From Alphaproteobacteria bacterium (GTDB taxonomy: Bacteria > Pseudomonadota > Alphaproteobacteria > Thalassobaculales > Thalassobaculaceae): a stretch of DNA of 64,000 bases. The position numbers and the translations under genes were made by a program. The stretch covers positions 46,350 to 110,349 of the forward strand of contig JANSYS010000015.1 of assembly GCA_024742275.1 (NCBI GenBank), written 5' to 3'. A model generated the notes under the pieces. The model saw only the letters and a list, made by a program, of their open reading frames with translations, did not search any database and was not told the origin of the DNA. Of this stretch, positions 38,986-48,424 are shown in pieces. The first letter of the stretch is position 1. Each line of letters begins with the position of its first letter.

Positions 38986-39876
38986 TCAGTTCGTGCGATC
39001 GACGACGAAGCGCGCGGCCTCCCTCAGGGGATCGGCCGTCTCGTCGAACACGTCGAGCGCCCGGATCGCCTGATCGATCAGCAGATGCGCCTGCGCCCTG
39101 GCCCGATCGGTGCCGAGGATGGACACAAACGTCGCCTTACCCGCGGCGGCATCCTGTCCAACAGGCTTTCCGGTCTTCTCCGGGTCGCCTTCCGCGTCGA
39201 GCAGATCGTCCGCGATCTGGAACGCGAGACCGAATTCCTGCGCGAAATTGTGAAGAGCCATATAGGCCCGCTTGGAGCCTTTGCCCAGGACCGCGCCGGA
39301 AACCGACGCGAAAGCGAACATCTCGCCGGTCTTCAGCCGTTGCAATCGGGTGATCGCGCCAATGTTCAGCTCCGGCTCCTTTTCCGTAAGAAGATCGATC
39401 ATCTGACCGCCGCACATGCCATGCCCGCCCACCGCCTGGGAGAGTTCCTTCACCAGTTCGATGCGCACGTTCGGGTCGGAATGGGTTTCGGGCGCGGCCA
39501 GCACCTCGAACGCCAGAGCCTGCAACGCGTCGCCCGCCAAGATCGCCGTCGCCTCGTCGAACTGCTTGTGGCAGCTGGGCTTTCCGCGACGCATATCGGC
39601 ATTGTCCATCGCCGGCAGATCGTCGTGGATCAGCGAGTAGGTATGCATGAACTCGACCGCCGCCGCCACGCGCGCGGCACACCGCCGATCGACGCGGAAC
39701 AGATTTGCCGACTGCATGACCAGGAACGGCCGCAGGCGCTTCCCGCCAGCCTCGCAGGAATACCGCATGGCCTCGAACAACCGGGCCTCGGCGTCGTCAG
39801 GCTGCGGCAGCAGAAGGTCCATGGTCTTCTCGACCGTGGCGGCGCAATCCGCCATCAGCGTCGCCAGATCGGCCAT
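38986..39876 (-). CDS. ispA: Polyprenyl synthetase (farnesyl diphosphate synthase type)
   Basis: Condenses IPP with DMAPP/GPP. 296 residues. First aspartate-rich motif: [16 protein letters not shown] (DDxxxxD, the FPP/GPP synthase form). Second: FQIADDLLD. There is a GGKRLRP substrate loop near 45. Length and motifs fit short-chain farnesyl or geranylgeranyl synthase; product length is not certain. It lies between xseB (12 bp) and dxs (19 bp). Confidence 0.94.
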   Translation of the reverse strand: MADLATLMADCAATVEKTMDLLLPQPDDAEARLFEAMRYSCEAGGKRLRPFLVMQSANLFRVDRRCAARVAAAVEFMHTYSLIHDDLPAMDNADMRRGKPSCHKQFDEATAILAGDALQALAFEVLAAPETHSDPNVRIELVKELSQAVGGHGMCGGQMIDLLTEKEPELNIGAITRLQRLKTGEMFAFASVSGAVLGKGSKRAYMALHNFAQEFGLAFQIADDLLDAEGDPEKTGKPVGQDAAAGKATFVSILGTDRARAQAHLLIDQAIRALDVFDETADPLREAARFVVDRTN

Positions 39877-39888
39877 ACGCTCGTCTCC

Positions 39889-40143
39889 TCAGGCGTCGAA
39901 TTCGGTGGTTCCGGACGGCTGGCCGCTCTCGTCGAGTTTGATCTTCTCGACCTTCAGCCGCGCCTCCTCGAGCTTCTTTTGGCAGTGCTTCTTGAGCGCG
40001 GCGCCGCGCTCGTAAGCGGCGATCGCGTCGTCCAGCGACCCCCGCCCCTGTTCCAGGGTCTCGACGATCGTCTCAAGCTCGCGCAGAGCGTCCTCGAAGC
40101 TCAGGGCATCAACGGAAGCGGCGGCTGCATTTGTATCGGTCAC
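39889..40143 (-). CDS. xseB: Exodeoxyribonuclease VII small subunit
   Basis: 84-residue partner of XseA. SFEDALRELETIVETLEQG and LDDAIAAYERGAALKKHCQKKLEEARLKVEKI are typical of XseB helices. GTG 40143 is the start. Conserved order HDAC-like gene - xseB - ispA - dxs. Confidence 0.95.
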   Translation of the reverse strand: MTDTNAAAASVDALSFEDALRELETIVETLEQGRGSLDDAIAAYERGAALKKHCQKKLEEARLKVEKIKLDESGQPSGTTEFDA

Positions 40144-40248
40144 TTCAATCCTCCGGAAAGCGCGCGGAGTGTATGCATCGGGCGAACGGGAAACAAGCTT
40201 GGCCGCCGCCGTCTGTCATAACGGCCGCTCTTGCCTGACCGGCGCCGG

Positions 40249-41175
40249 TCACGCCGTCATGAGCTGCTTCAAATGGGCCGCCGTGCAGAGCGACAGGGCT
40301 TCCAGGTCGTATCCGCCCTCAAGGCAGGAAACGACCTTGCCGCCGCAGGTCCCGTCGGCGATGCGCATCAGTTCCGCCGTCGCCCAGACGAAATCGTCGA
40401 CCTCCAGCATAAGCGACGCCAAAGGATCGTCGCGATGGGCATCGAAACCGGCGGATATGATCAGCAACTCCGGCTTGAAGGCGGCGACGGCGGGCAGGAT
40501 GCGATCGGTCATGGCCTGCCGGAACTCGGGTCCGCCCGACATCGGCGCCAGGGGGGCGTTGACGATATTGCCTTGTCCCCGCTCCGTCGCGGCTCCGGTG
40601 CCCGGATAGAGCGGCATCTGATGCGTGGAGGCATAGAGCAGGCTCGGCTCGTCCCAAAACGCCGCCTGGGTGCCGTTGCCGTGATGCACGTCGAAATCCA
40701 TCACCGCTACCCGTGCGAGCCCATGGACCGCCTTGGCATGGCGGGCGGCGATGGCAACGGAGTTGAACAGACAGAACCCCATCGCGCGCTCGGGTTCGGC
40801 GTGGTGACCCGGCGGGCGCGCCGCGCAGAAGGCATTCGACGCGTCGCCCGACAGCACGGCGTCGGTGGCAGCCACGGCCGCGCCGGCGGCTCGCAACCCC
40901 GCCTCCCCGGATCCGGGTGACAGAAAGGTGTCGCCGTCCAGGGCCGCCATGCCGCTCTCGGGGATCGCTTCCAGGATCCTGGCGATGTAGCGTTCGGGAT
41001 GCACGCGCGCGATTTGTTCGACCGTCGCGCGGGGAGCCTCGCGCCGTTCGAGATCGTTGAAGACCGGATTGTCCAGGGCCTTCCAGATCGCCTTGATCCG
41101 TGCCGGGTGTTCCGGGTGCATCTGACCGGTCTCATGCCCGGCATAGGCGTCGTGCGTGAAGAGAAGCGTTGTCAT
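40249..41175 (-). CDS. Histone deacetylase-family amidohydrolase
   Basis: 308-residue zinc amidohydrolase of the class II HDAC/acetylpolyamine type. Motifs: MHPEHPAR, the histidine pair in RPPGHHAEP, zinc ligands in DFDVHHGNGT and SAGFDAHRDDP, and the GGY loop in EGGYD. The substrate could be acetylated polyamine or protein lysine. It is the first gene of the cluster with xseB, ispA and dxs, a common alphaproteobacterial order. Confidence 0.92.
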   Translation of the reverse strand: MTTLLFTHDAYAGHETGQMHPEHPARIKAIWKALDNPVFNDLERREAPRATVEQIARVHPERYIARILEAIPESGMAALDGDTFLSPGSGEAGLRAAGAAVAATDAVLSGDASNAFCAARPPGHHAEPERAMGFCLFNSVAIAARHAKAVHGLARVAVMDFDVHHGNGTQAAFWDEPSLLYASTHQMPLYPGTGAATERGQGNIVNAPLAPMSGGPEFRQAMTDRILPAVAAFKPELLIISAGFDAHRDDPLASLMLEVDDFVWATAELMRIADGTCGGKVVSCLEGGYDLEALSLCTAAHLKQLMTA

Positions 41176-41184
41176 CGCGCGAGC

Positions 41185-41712
41185 CTAACAAGCGGGCCGT
41201 TCGCGTACCAGCAGGACAACCCGGCTGCCGCGATAGTCGAGATCGGCCCGTTCCTCATACCCCAGCGACCGCGCCAGCCGTATTGACGGGGCGTTGTCCG
41301 GGTCGATGATGCAATGGGTGCGGGCCAGTCCAAGTCTGCCGTCGATCCAACGATGGAGAGCGGCCGCGGCTTCGCGTCCGTATCCGTGGCCGTGGCAGTC
41401 GCCGGAGAGGACCCATCCGGCCTCAGCAGACTCTTCCGGCGCCTCCAGACCGTCGCGGCGGAATTGAGCGACGCCGACATCGCCCACGAAACGTCCGGTA
41501 GCGCGCTCCTCGATCGCGAGATAGCCATATCCATAGAACGACCAGTGACCGGCGTAGCGCAGAAGCCGGGCCCAGCTCTCCTCAGGTGTCGAGGCCGTAC
41601 CGATATACCGCACGACCTCCGGATCGCTCCACAGCGCCCGAAGGCATTCGGCGTCTTCGAGACCGTGCCGGCGCAGTACGAGCCGATCCGTCTCGATCAC
41701 GGGTTCCTGCAT
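41185..41712 (-). CDS. GNAT N-acetyltransferase (RimJ/RimL type)
   Basis: 175 residues from ATG 41712 with GAGGGCAAGG upstream; the longer frame adds a shadow. Features: ETDRLVLRR start, GYLAIEERATGRFVGDVGV, an acetyl-CoA loop as GYGREAAAALHRW, and NAPSIRLARSLGYEE near the end. This is the RimJ/RimL-like branch that acetylates N-terminal or small-molecule amines. It is followed 9 bp later by the HDAC-like gene, so the two may be cotranscribed. Confidence 0.87.
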   Translation of the reverse strand: MQEPVIETDRLVLRRHGLEDAECLRALWSDPEVVRYIGTASTPEESWARLLRYAGHWSFYGYGYLAIEERATGRFVGDVGVAQFRRDGLEAPEESAEAGWVLSGDCHGHGYGREAAAALHRWIDGRLGLARTHCIIDPDNAPSIRLARSLGYEERADLDYRGSRVVLLVRERPAC

Positions 41713-41905
41713 GCCTTGCCCTCGCCGGTCCAGAGAAAAGCCCCACGGCGTATTGCCGCTTGAGCCGTGCAGCATATAGTTCCGTTGGTACGCCCATCTC
41801 AACATCGTGAGTGGAGGGCATTTCTGGTATACGAAATGCTCAACAGCCTACCGGAAAACCGCCTCCTTCCATCCTGTGTATCGACTTCGTGAGGATTCCA
41901 GCGCG

Positions 41906-43027
41906 ATGCCACGCCTCGCCCGATCCGCCGCCTTGCTGCTTGGGCTCTGGGCCCTTCCGTTGCTCCTATCCATGCCGGATAGCGCCCACGCCCAAGGGCG
42001 TGCTGCGGCGGTGGCGGTCGACCCCGTCACACGCCAACCCCTGACCGCCACGGTGGAGGTTCTCGGACGGTTCGTCGCCAGACAGTCGGGCACGATCGCA
42101 GCCCGCATCGCCGAACGGGTCGACGAGATCGCCGTTCAGGTCGGCGACCGGGTCGCGCGCGGGCAGGTCATCGCCCGGCTGTCCAGCGACCGGCTGGCGG
42201 CGGAGCGCGCCCGCATGGACGCCCAGGCCAAGGCGGCGGCGTCCAATATCGCCCGGGAACGCGCCAACCTTGGCAAAGCGCAGCAGACACTCGAGCGGCA
42301 GAACCGGCTGCGGGGCTCGACCGCCTACCGCTCGGACCGGACGGAGGACGCCGAGCGCGACGTCGAAGCCCTGCGCGCGTCCCTTCGCTCCGCCGAAGCG
42401 GACGCCGCGGACGCCAAGGCGCAGCTCGATCTCGCCGAGATCGCGCTGGCCGACGCCACGATCACCGCGCCGTACGACGGCGTCGTGACCGTCAAGCACG
42501 TGTCGGTCGGCTCCTATGTCCGTCTCGGCGATCCGGTGGTGACGATGCTTAATCATCTGGAACTGGAAATAGAGGCGGACGTGCCGGCGAACAGGACCGG
42601 CGGACTTGCGCCCGGCACCCTCGTCGAAGGCACCCTGCAGGACGGGACGCGCCTGCGTGCGATGGTACGGGCCGTGGTACCCGAAGAAAACACCCGGACC
42701 CGAACGCTCGCGGTCCGCTTCATGCCTCAGGAGACAGCCTCCGTCGCCAACGCGGCGAACCAGGCCGTGACCCTGGCGGTTCCGCTCGACCGCTCCCGAC
42801 AAGTGCTCACCGTCGACAAGGACGCCGTCACGGTTCAGCGAGGCGAGAACATCGTCTTCATCGTCGAGGACGGCAAGGCGGTGCCACGCAGCGTGCGGCT
42901 CGGCGAGAGCGTCGGAAACCGCTTCGAGGTCATCTCTGGCCTAGAAGAAGGCGATCTCGCCGTGATCCGTGGCAACGAGGTCCTGCGTCCAGGGCAGCCG
43001 GTCACGATCGGCGAGGGTCAGGGCTAG
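41906..43027 (+). CDS. RND efflux periplasmic adaptor (HlyD/MFP family)
   Basis: 373 residues from ATG 41906. A signal peptide ends near SAHAQGR; the biotinyl-lipoyl hairpin ends are AARIAERVDEIAVQVGDRV and ITAPYDGVVTVKHVSVGSYV. A coiled-coil arm (about 100-165) and a beta-barrel lie between and after them. It lies 4 bp before the inner-membrane pump, so they form one unit. No TolC-type outer-membrane partner is encoded here. Confidence 0.92.
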   Translation: MPRLARSAALLLGLWALPLLLSMPDSAHAQGRAAAVAVDPVTRQPLTATVEVLGRFVARQSGTIAARIAERVDEIAVQVGDRVARGQVIARLSSDRLAAERARMDAQAKAAASNIARERANLGKAQQTLERQNRLRGSTAYRSDRTEDAERDVEALRASLRSAEADAADAKAQLDLAEIALADATITAPYDGVVTVKHVSVGSYVRLGDPVVTMLNHLELEIEADVPANRTGGLAPGTLVEGTLQDGTRLRAMVRAVVPEENTRTRTLAVRFMPQETASVANAANQAVTLAVPLDRSRQVLTVDKDAVTVQRGENIVFIVEDGKAVPRSVRLGESVGNRFEVISGLEEGDLAVIRGNEVLRPGQPVTIGEGQG

Positions 43028-43031
43028 ACCG

Positions 43032-46000
43032 ATGAACATCATCCGCGCCTCGATCGAACGACCGATCGCCGTCATTTCCGCCGTGTTGATGGTGGTGATG
43101 TTCGGCATCGTCGCCCTGCTCAACATCCCGATCCAGCTCGCGCCGGACGTCAACCGGCCGGTCATCACCGTCGAGACCCAGTGGTTCGGCGCCGCGCCGG
43201 CCGAGGTAGAGCGGGAGATCGTCAACCGCCAGGAGGACGAGCTACGCGGGCTCGAGGGCCTGGAGGAGATGATCGGCACCGCCGAGACTGGGCGGGCCCG
43301 GGTCGAGTTGGAGTTCATGGTCGGGACCGATATGGACCGCGCCCTGCTTCTGGTGGCCAACCGGCTCGACCGGGTGGGCGACTATCCGACCGAGGTCGAC
43401 CAACCCACGCTTAGCACCGCCGGCGCCGAGGACAATCCGATCGCCTGGCTGACGCTTCGGCGCGTCGCCGGCAACGACCGGCCGATCCACACCTTCGGCG
43501 ATTTCGCCGAGGACGTGGTCAAGACCCGGATCGAACGGGTGCCCGGTGTCAGCCGCGTCGACGTCTATGGCGGTGCGGAGCGGGAGATGCAGGTCATCGT
43601 CGACCCGGAACGGCTCGCCCATAACCGGATCACGATCGGTCAGGTGGTCCAGGGCCTGCGCGCCGCGAACGCCTCGATCTCCGCCGGCGCGGTGGAGGAA
43701 GGCAAACGCCGCTATACAGTCCGCACCGAGGGCGATTTCGAGAGTATCCAGTCAGTGCGCGACGTCGTCCTGCGGTCGACGGTGGACCCGGCCACCGGCC
43801 GGGTTGCCCGGCTGACAGTGGCCGATATCGGCGACGTGGTCTTCGACTACAAGGAACCGGTCGCCCGCATTCGCTATTTCGGCGAACCCGGCATGGCCAT
43901 GCCGGTTCGGCGCGAGACCGGCGCCAACGTCATCGAGACCATGGCCGGCGTCGAGGAAGCTCTTCGCGAGCTCTCAGAGTTCGAGCTTCCGAACGAAGGC
44001 CTCTACATCAACAAGGTCTACGACGAGACGACCTACATCAACTCCGCAATAAGCCTGGTGCAGCAGAACATCTGGGTCGGCGGCCTGCTCGCGGCCCTGG
44101 TGCTCATGACGTTCCTGCGCTCCGGGTCGGCGACGCTGGTGGTGTCGCTCGCCATTCCCGTCTCGGTCGTCGGTTCCTTCGTCGCAATGGCTGCGCTCGG
44201 GCGGTCCATCAACGTGATTTCGCTGGCCGGTCTGGCCTTCGCCGTCGGCATGGTCGTGGATGCCGCCATCGTGGTGCTGGAGAACATCTTCCGGCTCCGG
44301 CAGAGCGGACGCAGCGCGAAGGACGCCGCCTTTCTCGGCGCTTCCCAGGTCTGGGGCGCGGTACTGGTCTCCGCCCTGACCACCGTCATGGTCTTCATCC
44401 CGATCCTGGTGATGCAACTCGAGGTCGGACAGCTCTTCCGCGACATCGCGGTGGCGATCTCGGTGTCGGTGCTTCTCTCCCTTCTGGTCTCGGTCACAGT
44501 CGTGCCGGCCCTGGCGAGCCGGCTGCTGGGGCCGGGTGTCGAGAAGGCCCAGAACCGGCGCGTGCCGGGAATCGATCAATTCGCGCGCGGCTTCCACCGA
44601 GGCGTCATGGGCATCACGCGCCGCGCGGTGAACTCGCGCGGTTTCGCCGCCACGATGATTCTTGCCCTGACGGTCATCTGTTCGGTTTCCACTTACATCT
44701 TTCTGCCGAAGCTCGACTACCTGCCCAACGGCAACCGCAACCTCGTGATCGGCCGCCTGGCGCCCCCTCCTGGGTACAACCTGGACACCCAGACCGAGAT
44801 CGCAGGCCTGCTCGAGACCGCAACCCGGCCGATCTGGGACGAGAACGCCGAACGCCTGCAGACTGAGGACGGCACGCCGACCCTGGGCCGCTTCTTCTTC
44901 GTCGCCTTCCGCGCCAACACAATCATCGGCGCCGCTGCGGCGGACGAGTCCCGGGTCGCGGACCTGATTCCGGTGCTCCGCGGGCCGGTTAGCGCAGTGC
45001 CTGGAACGCGGGCGTTCTTCTTCCAGACCTCGCTGTTCGGACGCGGCGTAGGCGGCGCGGGTGCCGTCGATCTAGACATCTCAGGCGGCGACATGAACGA
45101 GATCGTTCAGGTTGCCCAGCGGATCGACCGGGCAATCAACGACGTTCTTCCCCGGAGCGAGGGAACGCAGATCCGACCGCTGCCGAGCTTGACCCTCGGC
45201 GCGCCGGAGGTCCGGCTGTTGCCGGATCGGACCCAGCTCGCGGATAACGGCATCTCGGCGCTCGAACTCGGTCAGACCGTAGACGCCTTCAACGATGGGC
45301 TGCGCGTGGCGGAGATCACCGTCGACGGCGAACGCCTGGACCTCACCCTGCGCGGACCGGTCAGGAACGTGACCGAGACCCAGGGGATCGAAGCGCTGCC
45401 GGTTGTCACCGAGCAGGGCATGATCCTGCCGGCCAGTTCGTTGGCCGATGTCGTGGTGACGACCGGCCCGACCGAGATTCGTCACCGCGAACGCCAGCGG
45501 ACCATTACGCTGGTCGTACAGCCTCCGGCGTCCATCGCGTTGGAAGAGAGCATGGAGATCCTGCGCGATCAGGTAATCGCCAAGGTGGTTGCCGAGGGCG
45601 TGCCACCGGGGATCACGATGCGGCTGTCAGGGACCGCTAGCAAACTCCAGGAGACCTGGGCGGAGATGCAGATCGACTTGGTCATGGCGCTGGCCATTGT
45701 CTACCTGGTCATGGCCATCCTGTTCGAGAGTTTCCTCTATCCGATCATCATCGTGTTCTCAGTGCCCCTGGCCACGGCCGGGGGGATGTTGGGTCTCGGT
45801 ATCCTGAATACCTTCACCCAGCAGAAGCTGGACATGCTGACGCTGCTGGGATTCGTCATTCTGATCGGCATCGTGGTCAACAACGCGATCCTGCTGGTCC
45901 ACCAGACACTGCATCATCTCCGCAGCGACGGCATGGCACCGGGCGACGCCATCATTGAGGCGACCAGCAACCGTATCCGGCCGATCTTCATGTCGACGCT

Positions 46001-46253
46001 GACGAGCGTGCTGGGGATGCTGCCTTTGGTGATGTTCCCCGGCGCGGGTTCGGAGCTCTATCGCGGCCTCGGGTCGGTTGTCGTCGGCGGCCTCGCGCTC
46101 TCCGCCGTGCTGACGCTCGGACTCATTCCGCCCATGCTGTCCCTGTTCGTGTCCACGATCGAGGGCCGCAAGGGCACCGCAGCGGCAGGAGCCGCCCCAC
46201 CGCCGGATGCAGACCGCGAACGACCGAAGCCCGGCGGCGCACCGGCCGAATGA
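43032..46253 (+). CDS. RND efflux inner-membrane transporter
   Basis: 1073 residues, HAE-1-like pump with twelve transmembrane segments and two large periplasmic loops. TM4 reads GMVVDAAIVVLEN, with one Asp where AcrB has two. TM10 reads GIVVNNAILLVHQ, with Asn at the AcrB Lys940 position. This relay pattern is frequent in non-AcrB HAE pumps. Substrates are unknown. ATG 43032 was chosen over the upstream frame because of the adaptor stop at 43025-27. Confidence 0.94.
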   Translation: MNIIRASIERPIAVISAVLMVVMFGIVALLNIPIQLAPDVNRPVITVETQWFGAAPAEVEREIVNRQEDELRGLEGLEEMIGTAETGRARVELEFMVGTDMDRALLLVANRLDRVGDYPTEVDQPTLSTAGAEDNPIAWLTLRRVAGNDRPIHTFGDFAEDVVKTRIERVPGVSRVDVYGGAEREMQVIVDPERLAHNRITIGQVVQGLRAANASISAGAVEEGKRRYTVRTEGDFESIQSVRDVVLRSTVDPATGRVARLTVADIGDVVFDYKEPVARIRYFGEPGMAMPVRRETGANVIETMAGVEEALRELSEFELPNEGLYINKVYDETTYINSAISLVQQNIWVGGLLAALVLMTFLRSGSATLVVSLAIPVSVVGSFVAMAALGRSINVISLAGLAFAVGMVVDAAIVVLENIFRLRQSGRSAKDAAFLGASQVWGAVLVSALTTVMVFIPILVMQLEVGQLFRDIAVAISVSVLLSLLVSVTVVPALASRLLGPGVEKAQNRRVPGIDQFARGFHRGVMGITRRAVNSRGFAATMILALTVICSVSTYIFLPKLDYLPNGNRNLVIGRLAPPPGYNLDTQTEIAGLLETATRPIWDENAERLQTEDGTPTLGRFFFVAFRANTIIGAAAADESRVADLIPVLRGPVSAVPGTRAFFFQTSLFGRGVGGAGAVDLDISGGDMNEIVQVAQRIDRAINDVLPRSEGTQIRPLPSLTLGAPEVRLLPDRTQLADNGISALELGQTVDAFNDGLRVAEITVDGERLDLTLRGPVRNVTETQGIEALPVVTEQGMILPASSLADVVVTTGPTEIRHRERQRTITLVVQPPASIALEESMEILRDQVIAKVVAEGVPPGITMRLSGTASKLQETWAEMQIDLVMALAIVYLVMAILFESFLYPIIIVFSVPLATAGGMLGLGILNTFTQQKLDMLTLLGFVILIGIVVNNAILLVHQTLHHLRSDGMAPGDAIIEATSNRIRPIFMSTLTSVLGMLPLVMFPGAGSELYRGLGSVVVGGLALSAVLTLGLIPPMLSLFVSTIEGRKGTAAAGAAPPPDADRERPKPGGAPAE

Positions 46254-46384
46254 GCGGCTCAACCGGCCGATTGGAACGAATCTCGCGTTGCCATTATTGC
46301 GCGGGCAAACGATGTGTTAACGTTTCCCGAGCAGGGTGTGGGGATACACGGCGCAATGAGTTCGTATGAAATCGGGGCCTGCGC

Positions 46385-47638
46385 ATGACGCCGCAACAGT
46401 TCGTCATGATCCTACAGGAGCATGAAGCGTGGCTCACGCAGGGCCGTGGGGGGGTGCGCGCGAATCTTGCCCGTCAGAACCTGACGGGCTTCTCCCTGGA
46501 GGGCGCGCGGCTTCGCGGCGCGAAGATGTCCGGAAGCGACCTGACGCGGGCGATCCTGCAACGCGCCGACCTGTCGGAGGCTGATCTATTCTGTGCCGTC
46601 CTGGACGGCGTGAATGCGAAGGGCTGCAACCTGGAGAATGCCGACTTGCGCGGCGCCAACATCCGCAATGTGAACCTGTCGGGCGCCAACCTGCGCGGCG
46701 CCGATTTCCGGGGCGGAACGCTGATGTTCGGCAGCGACGACGAGGACGGCGAGCGCGACAGCCCGACGAACAACGAGCGCGGCGCCGACTTGTCCAACTC
46801 GGCCATGGCGAACGCCAATTTGGCCGGCGCCACGCTGGCCGGCGCCAATCTGTCGGGCGTCAACCTCCGCAACGCCAATCTCGAAGGCGCCGATATGAAG
46901 GGGTGCGTCCTGAGCGAAACCGACTTTACCGGTGCCAACCTTCAGGATGCCAAGCTTCAGGGTGCGATCATCAACAATACGGTGTTCAAGCACGCCAACC
47001 TGTCCGGGGCGAACACCGACGGTTGCGACATGTCGTCGGCCAATCTGACCGGAGCCAATATGGTGCGCAGCGAGGACACCCTGCCGCCAGACATCCGGGA
47101 CATGCTGAACAATCACTACGTCTGGATTCGCGAGGACGGCCGACTGGGTGACCGGGCGGTGCTCGTGGGCACGGATCTCAGCCATATCGATCTCTCGGGC
47201 GTGAACCTCTCGGGGGCCGATCTGCACACCAGCAACCTGTCAGGCGCCAACTTGTCCGAAACCCTGCTCGTGATGTGCGATCTGGCGAAGTGCAATCTGG
47301 AAGGCTCGGATCTCACCAAAGCAACACTGGAAGGCATCAATCTTTCCAATGCGACTCTCGTCGGCGCCAATCTTCAGAATGCCAATATCTCGCCGGTCAA
47401 CCTCAAGGACAGCAAAGGGCGGCCGACAGGCAGACTGTGGCCCGCCAACCTCTCTGGGGCGAAGCTGAACGGCGCGGACCTGCGGGGAGCGGATTTGCGC
47501 GGCGCCAATCTCTCCCACTGCGACATGTCCGGCGCGCTGCTCGACGGCGCCAACATCACCGCCGCCAACCTCACCGATGTGGTGATCGAGCCGGGCCAAC
47601 TGGACTCGGCGGTGAACACGGAAGCAGCCACCGTCTGA
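46385..47638 (+). CDS. Pentapeptide-repeat protein A
   Basis: 417 residues, mostly A(D/N)LxG-type repeats expected to form a right-handed quadrilateral beta helix. Two modules are visible, each headed by a similar non-repeat cap: HEAWLTQGRGGVRANL (about 13-28) and HYVWIREDGRLGDRAVL (about 240). A short acidic break (DDEDGERDSPTNNE) interrupts the first module. There is no signal peptide. It has a close paralog 0.8 kb downstream. Function unknown; gyrase mimicry is possible for the fold but unsupported here. Confidence 0.85.
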   Translation: MTPQQFVMILQEHEAWLTQGRGGVRANLARQNLTGFSLEGARLRGAKMSGSDLTRAILQRADLSEADLFCAVLDGVNAKGCNLENADLRGANIRNVNLSGANLRGADFRGGTLMFGSDDEDGERDSPTNNERGADLSNSAMANANLAGATLAGANLSGVNLRNANLEGADMKGCVLSETDFTGANLQDAKLQGAIINNTVFKHANLSGANTDGCDMSSANLTGANMVRSEDTLPPDIRDMLNNHYVWIREDGRLGDRAVLVGTDLSHIDLSGVNLSGADLHTSNLSGANLSETLLVMCDLAKCNLEGSDLTKATLEGINLSNATLVGANLQNANISPVNLKDSKGRPTGRLWPANLSGAKLNGADLRGADLRGANLSHCDMSGALLDGANITAANLTDVVIEPGQLDSAVNTEAATV

Positions 47639-47703
47639 CCAGTTCCGGTTGTCGGGGGACGCCCGACGCACTATCCTGGGCTCGCTCAGATAGGAGGCAC
47701 GTC

Positions 47704-47871
47704 ATGCGTACTCTCATAATCGCCTGCGGATTGAGTCTCGGGTTCGTCGCCTTCACGGCCTTCGACGCTTCGGCGTGCGGCTGGTCGAGTAAGACGGCGT
47801 CATCCACTTCGTCGAGTCAAACGGTGATGGCCCCGCAAACCCAGACGCCTAAACCGTCATCGGACGGCTAA
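47704..47871 (+). CDS. Small exported protein
   Basis: 55 residues with TAGGAGG ribosome site. A signal peptide (MRTLIIACGLSLGFVAFTAF, likely cleaved after DASA) leaves about 30 residues, CGWSSKTASS then Ser/Thr/Pro. The cysteine near the mature N-terminus is not in a lipobox. Not recognised. It lies 65 bp after pentapeptide gene A. Confidence 0.6.
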   Translation: MRTLIIACGLSLGFVAFTAFDASACGWSSKTASSTSSSQTVMAPQTQTPKPSSDG

Positions 47872-47947
47872 GGAACAGCGGAGAAAACCTACGGAGCCTC
47901 GACCCAGCCGCTGCTCTCAGGTCCGCGGTTCCAAAGGGGCATACCTG

Positions 47948-47994
47948 CGCGACGTTTAGTCGAGAGATTAAACGTCGCGTTAAATATTTAACGC
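47948..47994. repeat. Composite palindrome after the small exported-protein gene
   Basis: Perfect 11-bp inverted repeat CGCGACGTTTA / TAAACGTCGCG (47948-47958 and 47969-47979, 10-base loop), whose right arm overlaps an 18-bp perfect palindrome GCGTTAAATATTTAACGC (47977-47994). It may be a terminator for the upstream gene or an operator for the downstream one. Confidence 0.6.
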
Positions 47995-48049
47995 TAAGTA
48001 AGGGCCGACCCATTAGAATTCGAACCTTATTCGGGATTGACCCTCAGGA

Positions 48050-48424
48050 ATGAAGATCGCCGTGGCCCCGCCTAACGTATCCTTCATCAGCACACTCAGC
48101 GATCAGCTCTCCGGCATGGTCAGCCGCGTGGAAGACGATGTCGCCCGCTACGCCGACACTGCGGTCGGCAGCGCCGGCGGCGGATTCGTGATTTACTACC
48201 TGACCGACGAGAACGGGGAACCGTTGAAGGACGTAACCGCGTCGGACTTGGGAATCGGGCTCAAGGACATCACCGAGACCAAGGGATTTCAGCAGTTGCG
48301 GGCTCACTGCGAAGGGCAGAATCTCAAAGTCCGTATCGATGAGCATTTCTACGCCAACGATCCACGTCCCACGAAGATCTATCGGGTGATCGTGGACGGC
48401 TGGCAGCCGGGTCCTTCGGCATGA
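48050..48424 (+). CDS. Conserved-looking protein of unknown function
   Basis: 124-residue soluble protein, AGGA before ATG 48050. Not recognised. The N-terminal half is helical; the middle has FVIYYLTDENGEPLKDV; the end has YRVIVDGWQPGPS. Its TGA overlaps the ATG of pentapeptide gene B (ATGA), so translation is coupled and the two products probably act together. Confidence 0.7.
   Translation: MKIAVAPPNVSFISTLSDQLSGMVSRVEDDVARYADTAVGSAGGGFVIYYLTDENGEPLKDVTASDLGIGLKDITETKGFQQLRAHCEGQNLKVRIDEHFYANDPRPTKIYRVIVDGWQPGPSA

Noticed and set aside
46356..46388. 10-residue frame overlapping the pentapeptide A start (ATGA)
   Set aside because: No ribosome site and no conservation evidence; overlap of this kind arises by chance.
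47968..47991. CtrA-type TTAA-N7-TTAA site in the composite palindrome
   Set aside because: TTAA spacings are 8 and 4 bp, not 7.
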